A stretch of 64,000 nt of DNA from NCBI GenBank assembly GCA_025331565.1, contig JAFREQ010000079.1, forward strand, positions 992,001-1,056,000. Direction: 5' to 3'. The DNA is from Holacanthus passer (taxonomy: Eukaryota > Chordata > Actinopteri > Pomacanthidae). Position numbers and translations under genes: made by a program. Below, piece by piece: positions 1 to 10,251 of this stretch. Numbering within the stretch: the first letter of the stretch is position 1; each line of letters starts with the position of its first letter. The notes below the pieces were generated by a model. The model made no database searches. It saw only the letters and a program-made list of their open reading frames with translations, and was not told the DNA's origin.

Positions 1-341
1 TGGATTCAGGAAGATAAAACTAAGAAAAACTGAACTGAATCATAAAAGCTTTCGACTGTGTGTCAAAAATTTCTTCATATGATGGAGTGGTACTGAAGAC
101 TTTGAAAATCCTGGCTGTGGCCCTTTTTATATTATTTTAAATGGAACATCTTTGGGTTTTAAACAAAATGAGCTCTGGGAAACTGTGATGAATATTTTAG
201 CATATTTTCTGACATGTTATGAACTAAACAAGTTAAATGAGTTAATGGGGAAACATATGACTTCATATAGCCCTGAAGTCCATGTGTTATCTCAGTGTTA
301 AATGGACAGATGAATTATCATTACTATACTAATGAACACAC

Positions 342-454
342 CTGTATGCCTTCTTTATGTCTTCTGGAGTTGCTCCTTTCTCCAGGTTCAGGACTTTGTA
401 CAAACTGTCTCCTGTTCTTGACATCTTCCGCTGATGTGTGTTTGGGTCCTCCAT
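342..454 (-). CDS. dnajc5g: DNAJC5-type cysteine string protein, first coding exon only (partial gene)
   Basis: This exon encodes 37 residues plus two bases of a split codon. It starts at the ATG at 454 and ends at a GT donor after 342. The peptide contains SLYKVLNLEKGATPEDIKKA, the start of a J domain in the arrangement used by cysteine string proteins, including the Ser-containing N terminus. The split AG|G arginine codon suits the first intron of this family. A pyrimidine-rich acceptor ends at 472, so the exon begins at 471 and an untranslated exon must lie upstream. Cysteine string proteins are palmitoylated Hsc70 co-chaperones on synaptic and secretory vesicles. The HPD motif and the cysteine string would be in exons left of the window, so function cannot be checked here. 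The gamma (DNAJC5G-like) assignment rests on the N terminus and on 2p23-type neighbours; DNAJC5 or DNAJC5B paralogues are less likely. Confidence 0.75.
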
Positions 455-859
455 GATTCAGGATTTGACGTCTGTGCCATAAAAAAAAAGACAAACATTT
501 CCAGGATGTGCAGACAAGCAATGAAACATTAATGGCTCCTAAGTTCACATAAGAAGTTAATAAAACACAATAAAAGTTAGGTTGAAAGTCCAGACAGCTC
601 ATAGAACTGACTGTAAAACTATTGCTTGAGTTAGCAATGAAGAAAATACACGTGAGTACTTGTGTTCAACTCAAATATTTCGCTGGGTTTCCTTCCCTTC
701 ATGTTAAACCTGGTGGGGTCAAGTCACGACAAACTGCTAACTGACTTATGCTAACGAACTTTAGCCGGGCTACATGAGGAGGAAGCGAAACGTTAAACTC
801 TCACATACTGGACGAATAAATATCGCTGTTGTTCGTCGAATCATAGAGTCCGAAGTGAG

Positions 860-1040
860 GCCGGTGATCGTCTTAAAGTTCGTCCCATGAATTGAAGCTG
901 ACACACGGTTTCCTCTGTTTAAACTTCTTCCCTCATGAACCGCAGTAAAACTTCACAGGAGCCGCCGCTGTTAAGCCGGAAGCGTCAACCGGGAAGGAAT
1001 CCTCTTACGTCATCGGGCGGTTTGATGCGCGTGCGGCTGC
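860..1040 (-). promoter_or_regulatory. CpG-richer promoter region of the dnajc5g-like gene with a CRE-like site
   Basis: This stretch is much richer in CpG than the AT-rich sequence on either side. It carries TTACGTCA at 1005-1012, which is TGACGTAA on the minus strand, a CREB/ATF-type half-variant. It lies about 550 bases upstream of the minus-strand start codon at 454, where an untranslated first exon would be expected. I did not identify a unique donor for that exon. Confidence 0.5.
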
Positions 1041-1386
1041 GTCGGAAAAACGCAGTACAATTGAATGAACGGACAATAAAATTTAAGGAAATAAATTAAT
1101 GAGCAAAATTAAACGAGGAAATGAATAATAAATTAAAATTAAATGAGAAAAACAAATTAAGAAGTAAAATTAAATAAGTCAAATTAAATATAGAAATAAA
1201 TTAATACATTTAATCAAGGAAGCAAATTATATATTATTAATTAGTATAATTAAATAAGGAAGTAGGTTTATGCATCCATTTATCCAGCACATCTCATTGT
1301 GTGCACTACTGAATTTTATATACATATAAACTATTTCATGCTGATACTTATATCAATACTAATAATCTAATACTAAGACAACTCAT
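1041..1386. other. AT-rich intergenic stretch
   Basis: The sequence is dominated by A/T with recurring AAATTAA words. No coding frame or splice-bounded exon is visible. Confidence 0.6.
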
Positions 1387-1649
1387 GGGGTGGAAGAAGA
1401 GTTTAAATCCTCTACTTAAATATAAATGTAAATATAAGGGTATAAAAATACATTACAAGTCCTACATTCGAAAACCTACTTAAGTGAAATTACAGAAGTA
1501 TCATCAGCTAAATGTCCTTAAAGTATCAAACATAAAAGTATTCATCTAATACTTTCTGCCACTTTAATTATGCCTATAGTGTCTAGTTTGTTCTTGACAC
1601 TGTCACAGAGGTGTGGCTAATGTATGTACTTAGTTACTTTCCGCCACTA
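1387..1649 (+). repeat. Dispersed percomorph repeat rich in TACTTAAGTA-like words, near full length
   Basis: It opens with a GGGTGGAAGAAG-type end and closes with CTTAGTTACTTTCCGCCACT, with many ACTTAAGT, AAAGTATTAA and CATTACAAGTCCT-like words between. The same word set recurs at 39459-39556 and 44565-45135. I recognise it as a very common short non-autonomous interspersed element of spiny-rayed fishes; its class is not certain from sequence alone. Confidence 0.65.
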
Positions 1650-1711
1650 ATATAACAGTAATAACAGATAATAATAAGCTCATCAAGATCAAAACTCAGA
1701 GATTCAAGTGT

Positions 1712-1717
1712 TTTATT
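1712..1717 (-). terminator. tp53i3: Poly(A) signal for tp53i3
   Basis: TTTATT on the plus strand reads AATAAA on the minus strand, about 290 bases past the tp53i3 stop at 2008. The interval 1718-2007 would be its 3' UTR. Confidence 0.55.
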
Positions 1718-2007
1718 TGTTACATGCTCATTCAATACTGTATGTGCAGTGAACTGCAAGGTGCAATAAACAATAACAATTACAGTAAATGAAAAATTAG
1801 ACTTATAAAAAGAAATTGGTTATAAAGGATACAAATTATAAGAAACAGCACAGTACAAAAATCATCTTTGGGCTATTGGTGGAAAAGGCATATCTAAAAT
1901 AAAACATTTGCAGAACACAAATAGTTTTCAAATAACACTGTGTTGTAAGATTCCTTGACATAAATCAAATATACTACAGAGCAATTATATATTGCAGCAG
2001 CTGTTCA

Positions 2008-4414
2008 TCACTGAGTTTCCTGATTCTGTGGAATCACATTAATGACAATCTTCCCCATGTTCTTGTTGGCCTCCATGTGTCTGTGAGCCTCTGCGATGTT
2101 TTCCAGGCTGAATGTGCTGTCGATCACAGGCCTCAAGGAAGCTTTCTGCTCTGAGAAATATGGTAACACTCTGTGTGAGAAGGCCTTTACCAGATCTGCT
2201 TTGTACTGTGAAGAGAAAATGCAAAGCAAGCATCAGGCTCAGTTACATAGATGCAAATACAAGAGATGTGTCAAAACTAACTCATTCATTTTGGAAAACC
2301 AGACACAGAGAAAGGATTTGGATTTTCACTTGACATGAGTCAGCGTGTTCACATGCAGAGCTGATGAAACACAGCTGGTGTGTCATTTCTGTTTGGTCTG
2401 AATTCTCACCTGAAGGCTGCGAGAGCGGAGGAGGCTGGTGAGCAAGTGGCCTCGTTTGGAGAGCAGTTTGCCCAGCAGATCTCCCTCGACCGCCCGGCCT
2501 CCCATGGTGCCGTACAGCACCCACCTGCCGTCAGTGGCTAAAGAGCTCACATTTGGCTCCCAGTTACACCCACCAATGCAGTCAAGGATGATGTTTGCTC
2601 CCTTGCCTGTGAAATGAGTTGTTAGTTAGACCACTGAATTGTGCAGGACCCAGATATTTAGTTCTGAATTTGATCCTGACACCTGAGGGGACAGATGGAC
2701 TAACACATTGTTGGTACTAGTTGTTTCATGGGATTTGTTGACAGTACGAGACTAATCCTTTTCGATAAACATAGTCGCATCTATTCTAAGTTGCTATTCC
2801 AACTTTTTGAACATGTATTTTCTCACCAAAATTCTGTGGTGTATATGAAATGATTTACATTTCCATAAAGAAAAGTTTGGAACAAAGAGAAGCACTGTGC
2901 CGTTATCATGAGCAGTGATTGGTACACTGGCTACAAAAAAGAAGAAAATCCAATGAAAAGTCTATGTATTTATAGCACTGACATTTTGTTTGATAGATCA
3001 CTATAATACAAACAATGCAAAAACAGCAAAGATTGGCCCTGTCCCCTACGGTGTAGTGAACTGTCTGTGCAGCTCCACAATTCACCTCCTGTAAAGTCAT
3101 GAACTCCCTGCGCGAAGCTCTCCTCCTTGTAGTTAAACCCAGCTGCTGCTCCCAGATTCTCGGCCATCTTCAGTTTTTCTGGGCAGCCTGCAGTAACGAT
3201 GGGCACGGCACCAAACAGACGAACCAGCTGAACAGCAGCTGTTCCAACTCCGCTGGCTCCGGCGTGAGCCAGCACCACTTCACCCTCCTTCACCTGAGCT
3301 GTGCAGAGGAGGCGGATGGCAACAAGACACAAGTGCAGAAATGAATATTGTTCCTCTTGTTAATTATAGGGTTGTTAGGGTTGTATAAAAGGAAACAAAG
3401 AGAAAAATAATACTTGATTATCTTCAGATTTATGTGAATTAATATGAATGTCAACTTACAAATTACAATTATTTTAATTATCATGACTCAGGATCAAACA
3501 TTTAATAAAACATTCATATGAGGGGTTTAATAATAAGATGTATTATTTTTACTATTCTTTCTTTTTATAGCAATTATCAAAACAAAAATAGGAAGTGCTT
3601 CATACATAAAATAGTAAAAATGCAACACTGATAAGATAAAAACAATTTAGACATTTAGACTTAAAGGAATAAAAACAATGAGATGGTGGAACAGCAAAGA
3701 CACCTAAGACAAAAAATATTTAGAATAAATGTTCTGTGTATTCTCAACGATATTCCCCTGCAGAAATATGAATATTGTTTTATAAATAACAAACATGTTT
3801 CTGTACCTACGAAAACCAGCAGCTGAAAAGCAGTGAGCCAGGCCTCTGGGATCGCAGCAGCCTGGCTGAGTGTGAGATTTGGAGGAACAGCCATGAGAAG
3901 CTCCTCAGGCACAGCAACATATTCTGCATATCCTCCTCCACAGAGCAACGCCATGACCCTGTCATCTGGCTTCCAGCCGCCTTTCACCCCTCGGCCCAGA
4001 GTATCCACAGTACCAGCCACCTCCAGGCCTATGATGTCACTCTCACCTGGGGGAGGTGGGTACAGCCCTCGCCTCTATGGAAAATTAAAAAGTTATTATT
4101 ACACAAGAATTTCATTGAACGAGCTGAGAATGTTTAAGAAGCCAAGTTTATTTAATTATTTACGTACACTAAACGCTGACAAGTTACATGAAGTAAAATA
4201 ATCACATTTAGCAGGACAATATGTAAAGTAAGGGGACTGACATACTTTTGTAAGAATGTATATTGTATTATACCTGCAGTAAGTCTGCCCTGTTCAGGGC
4301 AGTTGCATGAACTTTAATGAGGACTTCTCCATCTTTAGGCTGAGGTCTGGGGACAGTTCGCAGCAGTAAATTCTCTGGTCCTCCTGGTACGTCAACACAC
4401 ACTGCCTGCATCAT
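2008..4414 (-). CDS. tp53i3: Quinone oxidoreductase PIG3-like (TP53I3)
   Basis: NADPH-dependent quinone oxidoreductase of the medium-chain dehydrogenase family; in mammals TP53I3 is a p53-induced redox enzyme. Five coding exons join in phase: 4414-4274, 4074-3807, 3298-3086, 2606-2410 and 2205-2008. They give 338 residues, against about 332 in human. Visible motifs in order are a GroES-like N terminus (AVCVDVPGGPENLLLR, ALNRADLLQ), the substrate-side PEAWLTAFQLL, the Rossmann glycine motif HAGASGVGTAAVQL from about residue 148, then DCIGG and WVLYGTMGG, and a C-terminal HMEANKNMGKIV. All introns have GT/AG ends. I chose the ATG at 4414, two codons of which are tandem ATG, because it matches the human start. 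An in-frame upstream exon could extend the protein (separate entry). Zeta-crystallin (CRYZ) is excluded by the PEAWLTAFQLL and EANKNMGKI signatures. Confidence 0.93.
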
Positions 4415-4607
4415 CTTGGCAAAGCTAGAGCAACACTTGTGCCGGGCCAATAGAAGAAAGAAAAATATGTTTAAATTTTTAGATTTAGTCATGAAACAAA
4501 TTCATGTATTGCTAACTTAAAGCTGGTAGCCAACTGAAACAGGAAACAAGAATTTAACATATAGCTCCTGTATACAAGCATTTAGTTTTGCTGTGTAAAA
4601 CACTCAC

Positions 4608-4683
4608 TGTCTTGTAGGTATTTCCGAGTAAAAATCTTCCAGTGTGCAGGATGTGATGCATTTGATAGTCCCAGCAGTGACAA
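4608..4683 (-). other. tp53i3: Candidate alternative first coding or 5' UTR exon of tp53i3
   Basis: The minus strand has an acceptor ending in CACAG at 4684 and a strong GTGAGTG donor after 4608. An ATG at 4661 opens a frame of 18 codons (MHHILHTGRFLLGNTYKT). Joining to an AG acceptor at 4436 adds seven more open codons (4435-4415) and runs directly into the main tp53i3 start. The result would be a 363-residue form with a basic, serine- and threonine-containing N terminus. It may equally be a plain 5' UTR exon. Confidence 0.4.
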
Positions 4684-4689
4684 CTGTGA

Positions 4690-5770
4690 TTTGATTGGAA
4701 AAACAAAAAAGAGCATAAGGAACTATGTAGGAATTATGAACAGCAACACATGAACAGGTCAAGAGCACCAGTTTTTGCAGAAACCAAATTCTATCTTCAT
4801 GTATGGCATAATAATACACAAGTGATGACTGGGAAATGGCACGATGGAGTGAAAAATGACCCATAATTCATCTGTGTTTATGTTAAATCAATGTCCAACA
4901 ATGGATGTTAATAGACCATATTTCATAAAAATTGCAAACATGCTTTAGTGTCTTTTCTCTGTCTTACCAATAACAAGAACATAAAAAGATGAAAGAAAAG
5001 AAATGATCCTGTATGTGTATAGTGTGTATAACAATTTATATGTGTAATTTCTATTTACATGGTGGTTCTTAATATTAGACGAATATCTCCAAACACATAG
5101 CAAAAGAAGAAAAACTATCTGCATATCTAAATATGGTTAAAAAATTATCATTATTGTTGTAATCACTTTTATTGTTTCATAATTTCGTTGAACCAATATT
5201 TAGAGCATGAACATGAAAAAAGCATGTCGATGGAGATTATGGACTATTTGGCTTTCCGTATTTGCATGTAAGCTAATTAGCCCATGTACCTTAAGTGTTT
5301 GGTGAACGTGTGTATGAAGAATAACGAAACTACTTAGGAGAGGAAGCTGAAGAAAAAGAGAAGAAAGCATCAGAGGAGAAATTTTTTAAAAAAAGAGAGA
5401 GAAGAGGAAGCGGTTGTAATAGTAAAGTTCAGTTCTGATGTGACCGAGGGTCAGTGAAGTTTCCACCGTTACATTATACAGTAATGAGTCGTTACGCAAC
5501 GCGCCTGCGCCGTAAAGTCAAAGTTCCACATGTTAAGAAAAACAGTATTTTTGATTTAAGTGTCTAAATTCATTCTATAGATTGACTATAGATACGATTA
5601 GAAGAAGAAAAAATGTAGTTTAAAGTATAAGTTAGCTGCTAATTCGACAGTGAATTGATCTGTTTCCTGTAAATCATGTTAAAGCATTAAAATATGAACT
5701 CACCAGCCAGAGATGTCAACACTTCATCAACTGTGAGAGACTGTTTGAGTTTTTGGGAAGTTTAGTGGCT
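4690..5770 (-). promoter_or_regulatory. tp53i3: 5' flank and probable promoter of tp53i3
   Basis: The stretch is mostly AT-rich, without a coding exon. The only CpG cluster lies at about 5490-5515 and includes GCGCCTGCGC at 5501-5510, close to the NRF1 palindrome. I take this as the likely promoter core. I saw no clear p53 response element. Confidence 0.4.
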
Positions 5771-6104
5771 CCATCATCCAGACTCGAGCTCAGGGATCAA
5801 ACCAGCAGAGGGGCAGGCTTTCTGCCATATGACAAGACATGTTATTAAAGGGATAGTGCACAAAAAAACTTTGAAATGACATTTTTGACATTATGTTTAA
5901 AGGCTGATTTTCAGGTTGATTAGGGTCAATAATATCCTTAAATATGACATTTCTGACATGATATAAATAAAGATAAAATGAAGTGATTTATCGAATTTTT
6001 CCAATCACTAATTACTTTATTGCTCAAACCTTTGATTTGACCATTAAATGTCAATAAAATAGTACAAAATGGCCTAGAACAAAAACAGATTCAGGTTACT
6101 ATAA

Positions 6105-6230
6105 TAGAAGACTAAGAGAACCAGAAAATATTCCCATTTGAGAAGCTGGAATCAGAGAACTTTCGTCATTTTTCTTAAATAATTATTTTTCTATCAAACA
6201 ACTAATTGATGAATAATTTCAGCAGAGAAA
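6105..6230 (+). repeat. Fragment of a dispersed ATTAATCGATTAA-type fish repeat
   Basis: It contains the recognisable CATTTGAGAAGCTGGAATC and GAGAACTTT words followed by ATTAATTGATGAATAA-like sequence. Related fragments occur near 7838, 10960, 22695, 27060, 38560, 60105, 60430 and 61150. The interval 5771-6104 on its left holds nothing I recognise except an AAAGGGATAGTGCAC word near 5853, typical of the end of a fish MITE. Confidence 0.55.
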
Positions 6231-6492
6231 TAACGTGGGGAGATAAAATTCACAGAAAATTGAACTGAAGTTAAATGAATAGATATGAGAAAATAAATTG
6301 TGAAATTGAAAAAAAGCATTGCTCAGTAATGCCTGATACTTGTTCAAAAGCACTTTTTTTGCAATTATTTGATTGCATAACCTGCAAGAAACCCTGTGAC
6401 TGTCCTCCTAAGGCATCTTGAAATCGAATCTCTAAGGAATGTGACAGTACACAATGACCAACAATCCCAGCCACTTTACTTCAAATATAATA

Positions 6493-7345
6493 ATGGCAGG
6501 CTATTACATTACGTACACTGAGACAGCCATAGCAGCAAAACACACCTGTATAACAGCTCTCTGGGGAACGTCGCACACAGATCAGGTAAGAAAGATAAGA
6601 TAAGATAAACCTTTATTCGTCCCACAGTGGGGAAATTTGCAAGAAAATGACATCCTTTGCTTTAATTTAAAGAAAACATGACTGAATTTGACTCAAAAAC
6701 ACATATTTCTCCCTCTAGTCTTTGCAGATAATGGACCAAAGTTTCAGAAAACCTGATGTGCTGCAGAGAAATCTGAGGGTGTTGAACCAAAAGGAGGACA
6801 GAGATCTCCAGCAGAAACTCAACATGTTGGACAAACAGTACAGGTACAATCGCAAAAGGCTTCAACAAAGAAGAGACTCTCTGATAAACGAACACAGAAG
6901 AGTAGTGATGGTGAAAGTCTGTGAGCCTAAAGCTACAGTCAACATCGCTATGAAAGAAATTGGAGAACACAATAAGACACAATTTAGAGATATTCAAACA
7001 TCTCATGGAAGATTGTATTCCAGCAAATCCCAGTATCACAACAAGGGATCTGAACTGGTGGAGCAGAGTCGGTCAATATCAGCACCACCACCGTCAGTCA
7101 AGCCCACCAGCTCAGTGAGACACAGAGGAAACATCCAGAGCAGTCTGTCTCTCATGCAAATGAAGAATATCGCAACTATTGACTCAATATCGGAAAAAGA
7201 GCTGGCCAGGCAACAGCAGAAAGCCCGAGAGGAAATGGAGAAGCTGAGACAGTTTCAGAGGGAAACTTTACACAAGAGGGTGGCAGCCTTTATAGGAAAG
7301 CTCAAAGACAAAAGCCACATGCCGATACATGTGGAACCTCCATAG
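6493..7345 (+). CDS. Uncharacterised coiled-coil protein, two exons
   Basis: I do not recognise this gene. The main exon (6719-7345) is open for 209 codons to a TAG at 7343. Upstream, an ATG at 6493 opens 31 codons that end exactly at a CAG|GTAAGA donor (6585), and these join the acceptor at 6718 in phase, giving about 239 residues. Residues 35-90 are charged and heptad-like (VLNQKEDRDLQQKLNMLDKQ, then Arg/Gln-rich), so a helical coil is likely. The middle is Ser/Pro-rich, and a second Glu/Lys/Arg helix ends the protein. There is no signal peptide or membrane segment. The pattern loosely recalls the CCDC190 type, but I would not assign it. If the first exon is untranslated, translation could begin at the ATG at 6731. 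An AATAAA follows at 7489. It ends tail to tail with cenpo. Confidence 0.65.
6588..6645 (+). repeat. GATAA-tailed dispersed repeat end in the intron of the coiled-coil gene
   Basis: A short GATAAGATAA run is followed by CCTTTATTCGTCCCACAGTG and GGGGAAATTTGC. This tail is abundant in spiny-rayed fish genomes at the ends of retroelement fragments. It fills much of the 133-base intron. Confidence 0.55.
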
Positions 7346-7428
7346 AGGAACTCCAAAGTTTACTTTCTACTTACAGTTTGATGCCTCAACATTTGCAACA
7401 TCAAGAACAAAAGTTTAACTAACAGTGT

Positions 7429-7434
7429 TTTATT
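7429..7434 (-). terminator. cenpo: Poly(A) signal for cenpo
   Basis: TTTATT on the plus strand gives AATAAA on the minus strand, 61 bases past the cenpo stop. It lies inside the 3' UTR of the opposing coiled-coil gene. Confidence 0.55.
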
Positions 7435-7488
7435 ATATACAATGAGAATGTACATATTTTTTTTATCAAAATGTCAAAAAGTTCTCTG

Positions 7489-7494
7489 AATAAA
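7489..7494 (+). terminator. Poly(A) signal for the coiled-coil gene
   Basis: AATAAA lies 144 bases after the TAG at 7343-7345. It directly abuts the cenpo stop codon (7495-7497) on the other strand, so mature transcripts of the two genes should overlap. Confidence 0.6.
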
Positions 7495-10063
7495 TTACAC
7501 AATATTTTCCATCTTCCTCATGGTCATCAACGCTTTGTGCACAGGAGTCTCCATGAGCAGGTGGCAGTTTTTCTTCCACTGTGGTGAATCAGGAAGCTTA
7601 TTGTCTGCAGAAAAATATACAAAGAAATGTAAGTTGATAATATTACAATATTGTGCATTTGAATATGTTCAAATAAGTTTGATATTTCCGGTACAGACTT
7701 AATATTGTATTTCAAAGCATACTGTACCCGTCCAGCTCGACACATCAGCTTATTATTTTATTAATGAGAAATAACTCATTGAACAAACTAACTGGTTTAT
7801 AATTCATCCTCTTACCTTTGCCAATGCTGTGAGGTAGGGCTGCAGTGATGATTTTCATTATTGAATACTCTATTGATTCTTTTTTTAATTGATGAATTGT
7901 TTAGTAGATCGAAAGCCAGGTAATAGTTACTACAATAGTTACTCTGGAGTAAGAAGACACCTCTTTGAATTATAAATTTGAATAGTCCAAACACATATTT
8001 ATCTGTTTGAGTTGAGAAACACCTGCAGTATAAAAATCTTACCTTCAGAATCAAAGTGGACTCGTGTGGGAAGACATCTGGTGTGGTCAGTGTAGTCCAG
8101 TGTGCAGAGAACAGCCGTCCTCTCTCCTGGCACCGTGAACATCATCACCAATATTGAACACAAAACGTTACTCTCCATCACTTCCACAGACTTATGGAGT
8201 TCCTATAAACAAGCAGGAAGAAAAGGGTCAGTGTGTTATTGCTGCTATTATTACAGTTCCTCTTCCTATGAGAGATGATCAAAGCCTTGAATATTATGTC
8301 AAGAAAAAATTGTCACTCTTATTCTTCATCAATGTTTGATTTCTACTCTTCAACACCATAATACAAATATTTTATCTCAGAGGGTTTGATTGGGGTGATA
8401 TATTGGTGTTAGCTTATCACAGATATATTAGTATCACAGAGTATGTTGTCAGAATTGCAAAAAGAAAGTGTAGAACATCAATGTTTTATGGCCTGTTTAT
8501 GATGACCCTTTATTTTCTTTTTCTAACTGATTTATATTCAAAGGCAACGTCACAGCAATGGCTTTCACAACCTCTGACAACCTACACATTCTGTAAGACA
8601 AACGCACAAAAAAGGCAAACTGGCACCTTCACAAGCTTCAGCTGCTGCTTTCGACCAGCAAAAGCATTGAGATGCTGGCTGAGGGTGTCGAGAAAAGTCC
8701 TTAGGTTTGTCTGCAAGTTGCTCTGTTCAGCCAGACTGTTCAAGGGAATGAACGGGGGAATGTTGTGACGACTGATCCTCATCGTTGGCTTCAGGTCTAT
8801 CTCCAGGTTGTAGGTTTCTAAGAAGACTCCCTCGTACGCCGTTGCCAGAGACACGCACAGTCCTTTAGCTTGACGAGTCTTTATGACATTGTACCCGCCT
8901 AGTGACATCAGCAAACACAACAGAGGGATACATACAGTATATATTATTGGATGACATTAATGAAAACATCTATAACTGGGTGAAAGACAAAATAATAAAA
9001 CAACTTGTAGTGCGTACCAATGATGTGATGAGCATGCAGAAGGTCTTTGAGTTGTGTATGTCTGGCCATCAGCCGCAGCAGTTGTGACTTCTCAGAGTCT
9101 TCCTCCATTTCCTCCTCTTCTTCTTCTTCTTCTTCATGTGTACACTGTTTGTCCATAGATGCCCTCAGTTTCTGGAGATCCTGTGGCAAGATGGTGTAAC
9201 CAGCAACAACAAATCAGCCAAGAAGAAAACAAAATTATAAATAAAGTTAGTGATATGATACACATTTTTAGGTCATTAAAATAAGCTGAGCAAGCTGCCT
9301 CTGCACCCTGGAAACATGTCTCATTCCAAAAGCATTAACCTTAATTTGCTGTAACAGCCTCCACTCTTCTGTGAAGTCTTTTGCATTATTCCTGAACCTG
9401 GCTGTTTGGATTTGAAGCATTATTGAAGTCGGTCACTGGTGTCTGGTGATAAAGCCTGGTTCTCAGTTAGCGTTCCAGTTCATCCCTCAGGTGCTGGATA
9501 GTGCATGAAGACAGAGCTATAGTACCGACTGCATTAGTTATATGTGTGTGTGCCTAATAAACTGACAACTGAGTGTGTGTCAGCAGCTTGTTTTATGTAA
9601 ACATAGACTGAAATGTCATCATAACGATTCCTGTTTCAACTGAGTACACAACTCTCCTGTCACCATCATCTCATCCCACCTTGTGAGTCTGTATCTCTGC
9701 CTTCAGCTGCTCTCTCTTCATCCTCAGAGCTTCAACTTTAGCCTTCAGCTCCTTCACACGACTCTGCTGCTCAGTTTGTGTTTTCCGGCTTCTGGCCTGA
9801 ACTTCCAGCCGACTCAGGTGACTCAAAACACCTGCGGATGAACAAACACTCCCATTACCTCTCAAACGACAGAAGAAAGTTGTGAGTATTACGCTCATGA
9901 ACTGTCTTGACTGTGTTTGCTTCAGCTAACTTAAGATAACGAAGCGTCGCAACTTTAGCAGCTAGCTAACGTTAGCAGGAAGTATTCGAGTAATAAGTAA
10001 TAAGTATGAGCATTAAGCTAGCTGACAACAGTCGGAGTTACCTGTCGCAGACGCTCTCTCCAT
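7495..10063 (-). CDS. cenpo: Centromere protein O (CENP-O)
   Basis: Component of the CENP-O/P/Q/U/R group of the constitutive centromere-associated network at kinetochores, where it pairs with CENP-P through RWD domains. Six exons join in phase: 10063-10042, 9831-9680, 9180-9018, 8898-8627, 8202-8043 and 7604-7495. They give 292 residues (human about 300). The N terminus MERASATG leads into VLSHLSRLEVQARSRK, which matches the family coiled coil. Then come ARHTQLKDLLHAHHIIG, GLCVSLATAYEGVFLETY and PPFIPLN, which match the RWD region, and a C-terminal HLLMETPVHKAL. Exon 3 carries a run of nine glutamates (residues 74-82) made of GAA/GAG codons. The start lies directly beside a compact divergent promoter. 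The match to CENPO is clear along the whole length. Confidence 0.92.
7838..7945. repeat. Fragment of the ATTAATCGATTAA-type fish repeat in a cenpo intron
   Basis: It shows GGGCTGCAGTGATGATTTTC followed by ATTGATTC and AATTGATGAATTG words, the usual start of this repeat family. The remainder of the intron is featureless AT-rich sequence. Confidence 0.5.
9181..9679 (-). other. cenpo: cenpo intron without recognisable content
   Basis: It lies between exons 9831-9680 and 9180-9018. No other coding frame stands out; a short TGTGTGTGTG stretch occurs near 9542. Confidence 0.6.
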
Positions 10064-10230
10064 GTTTCCTCAGTCTTTTTCGTAATTTAGTGTTAAATAA
10101 CGTCGCTGCTCAGACGAAAATACTGTCAACAAGTTCCGGATTTTTTGATTTTGGCGCCTGCTGCGTCATCACGCTTAGCCCCGCCCACAGGTTGAACCCC
10201 GGAAGAGAATTCAAAACAATTTGCGATCAC
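10064..10230. promoter_or_regulatory. Divergent promoter shared by cenpo (minus) and slc5a6 (plus), with an E2F site
   Basis: Only 167 bases separate the two outward-facing ATGs at 10063 and 10231. The interval contains TTTTGGCGCC at 10149-10158, a canonical E2F motif as found in cell-cycle promoters. It also contains GCGTCATC, an AP-1/CRE-like element, near 10163 and a GC box (CCCCGCCC) at about 10180. E2F control suits cenpo, a mitotic gene. No TATA box is visible. Confidence 0.6.
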
Positions 10231-10251
10231 ATGGAGCCAGAGATTATCCAG
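10231..10251 (+). other. slc5a6: Candidate first coding part of an alternative slc5a6 exon 1
   Basis: An ATG at 10231 encodes MEPEIIQ and meets a CAG|GTGGGT donor after 10251. It would join in phase 0 to an AG acceptor at 12047. From there 16 further open codons (12048-12095) run into the conserved slc5a6 start. The exon may otherwise be only 5' UTR. Confidence 0.4.
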
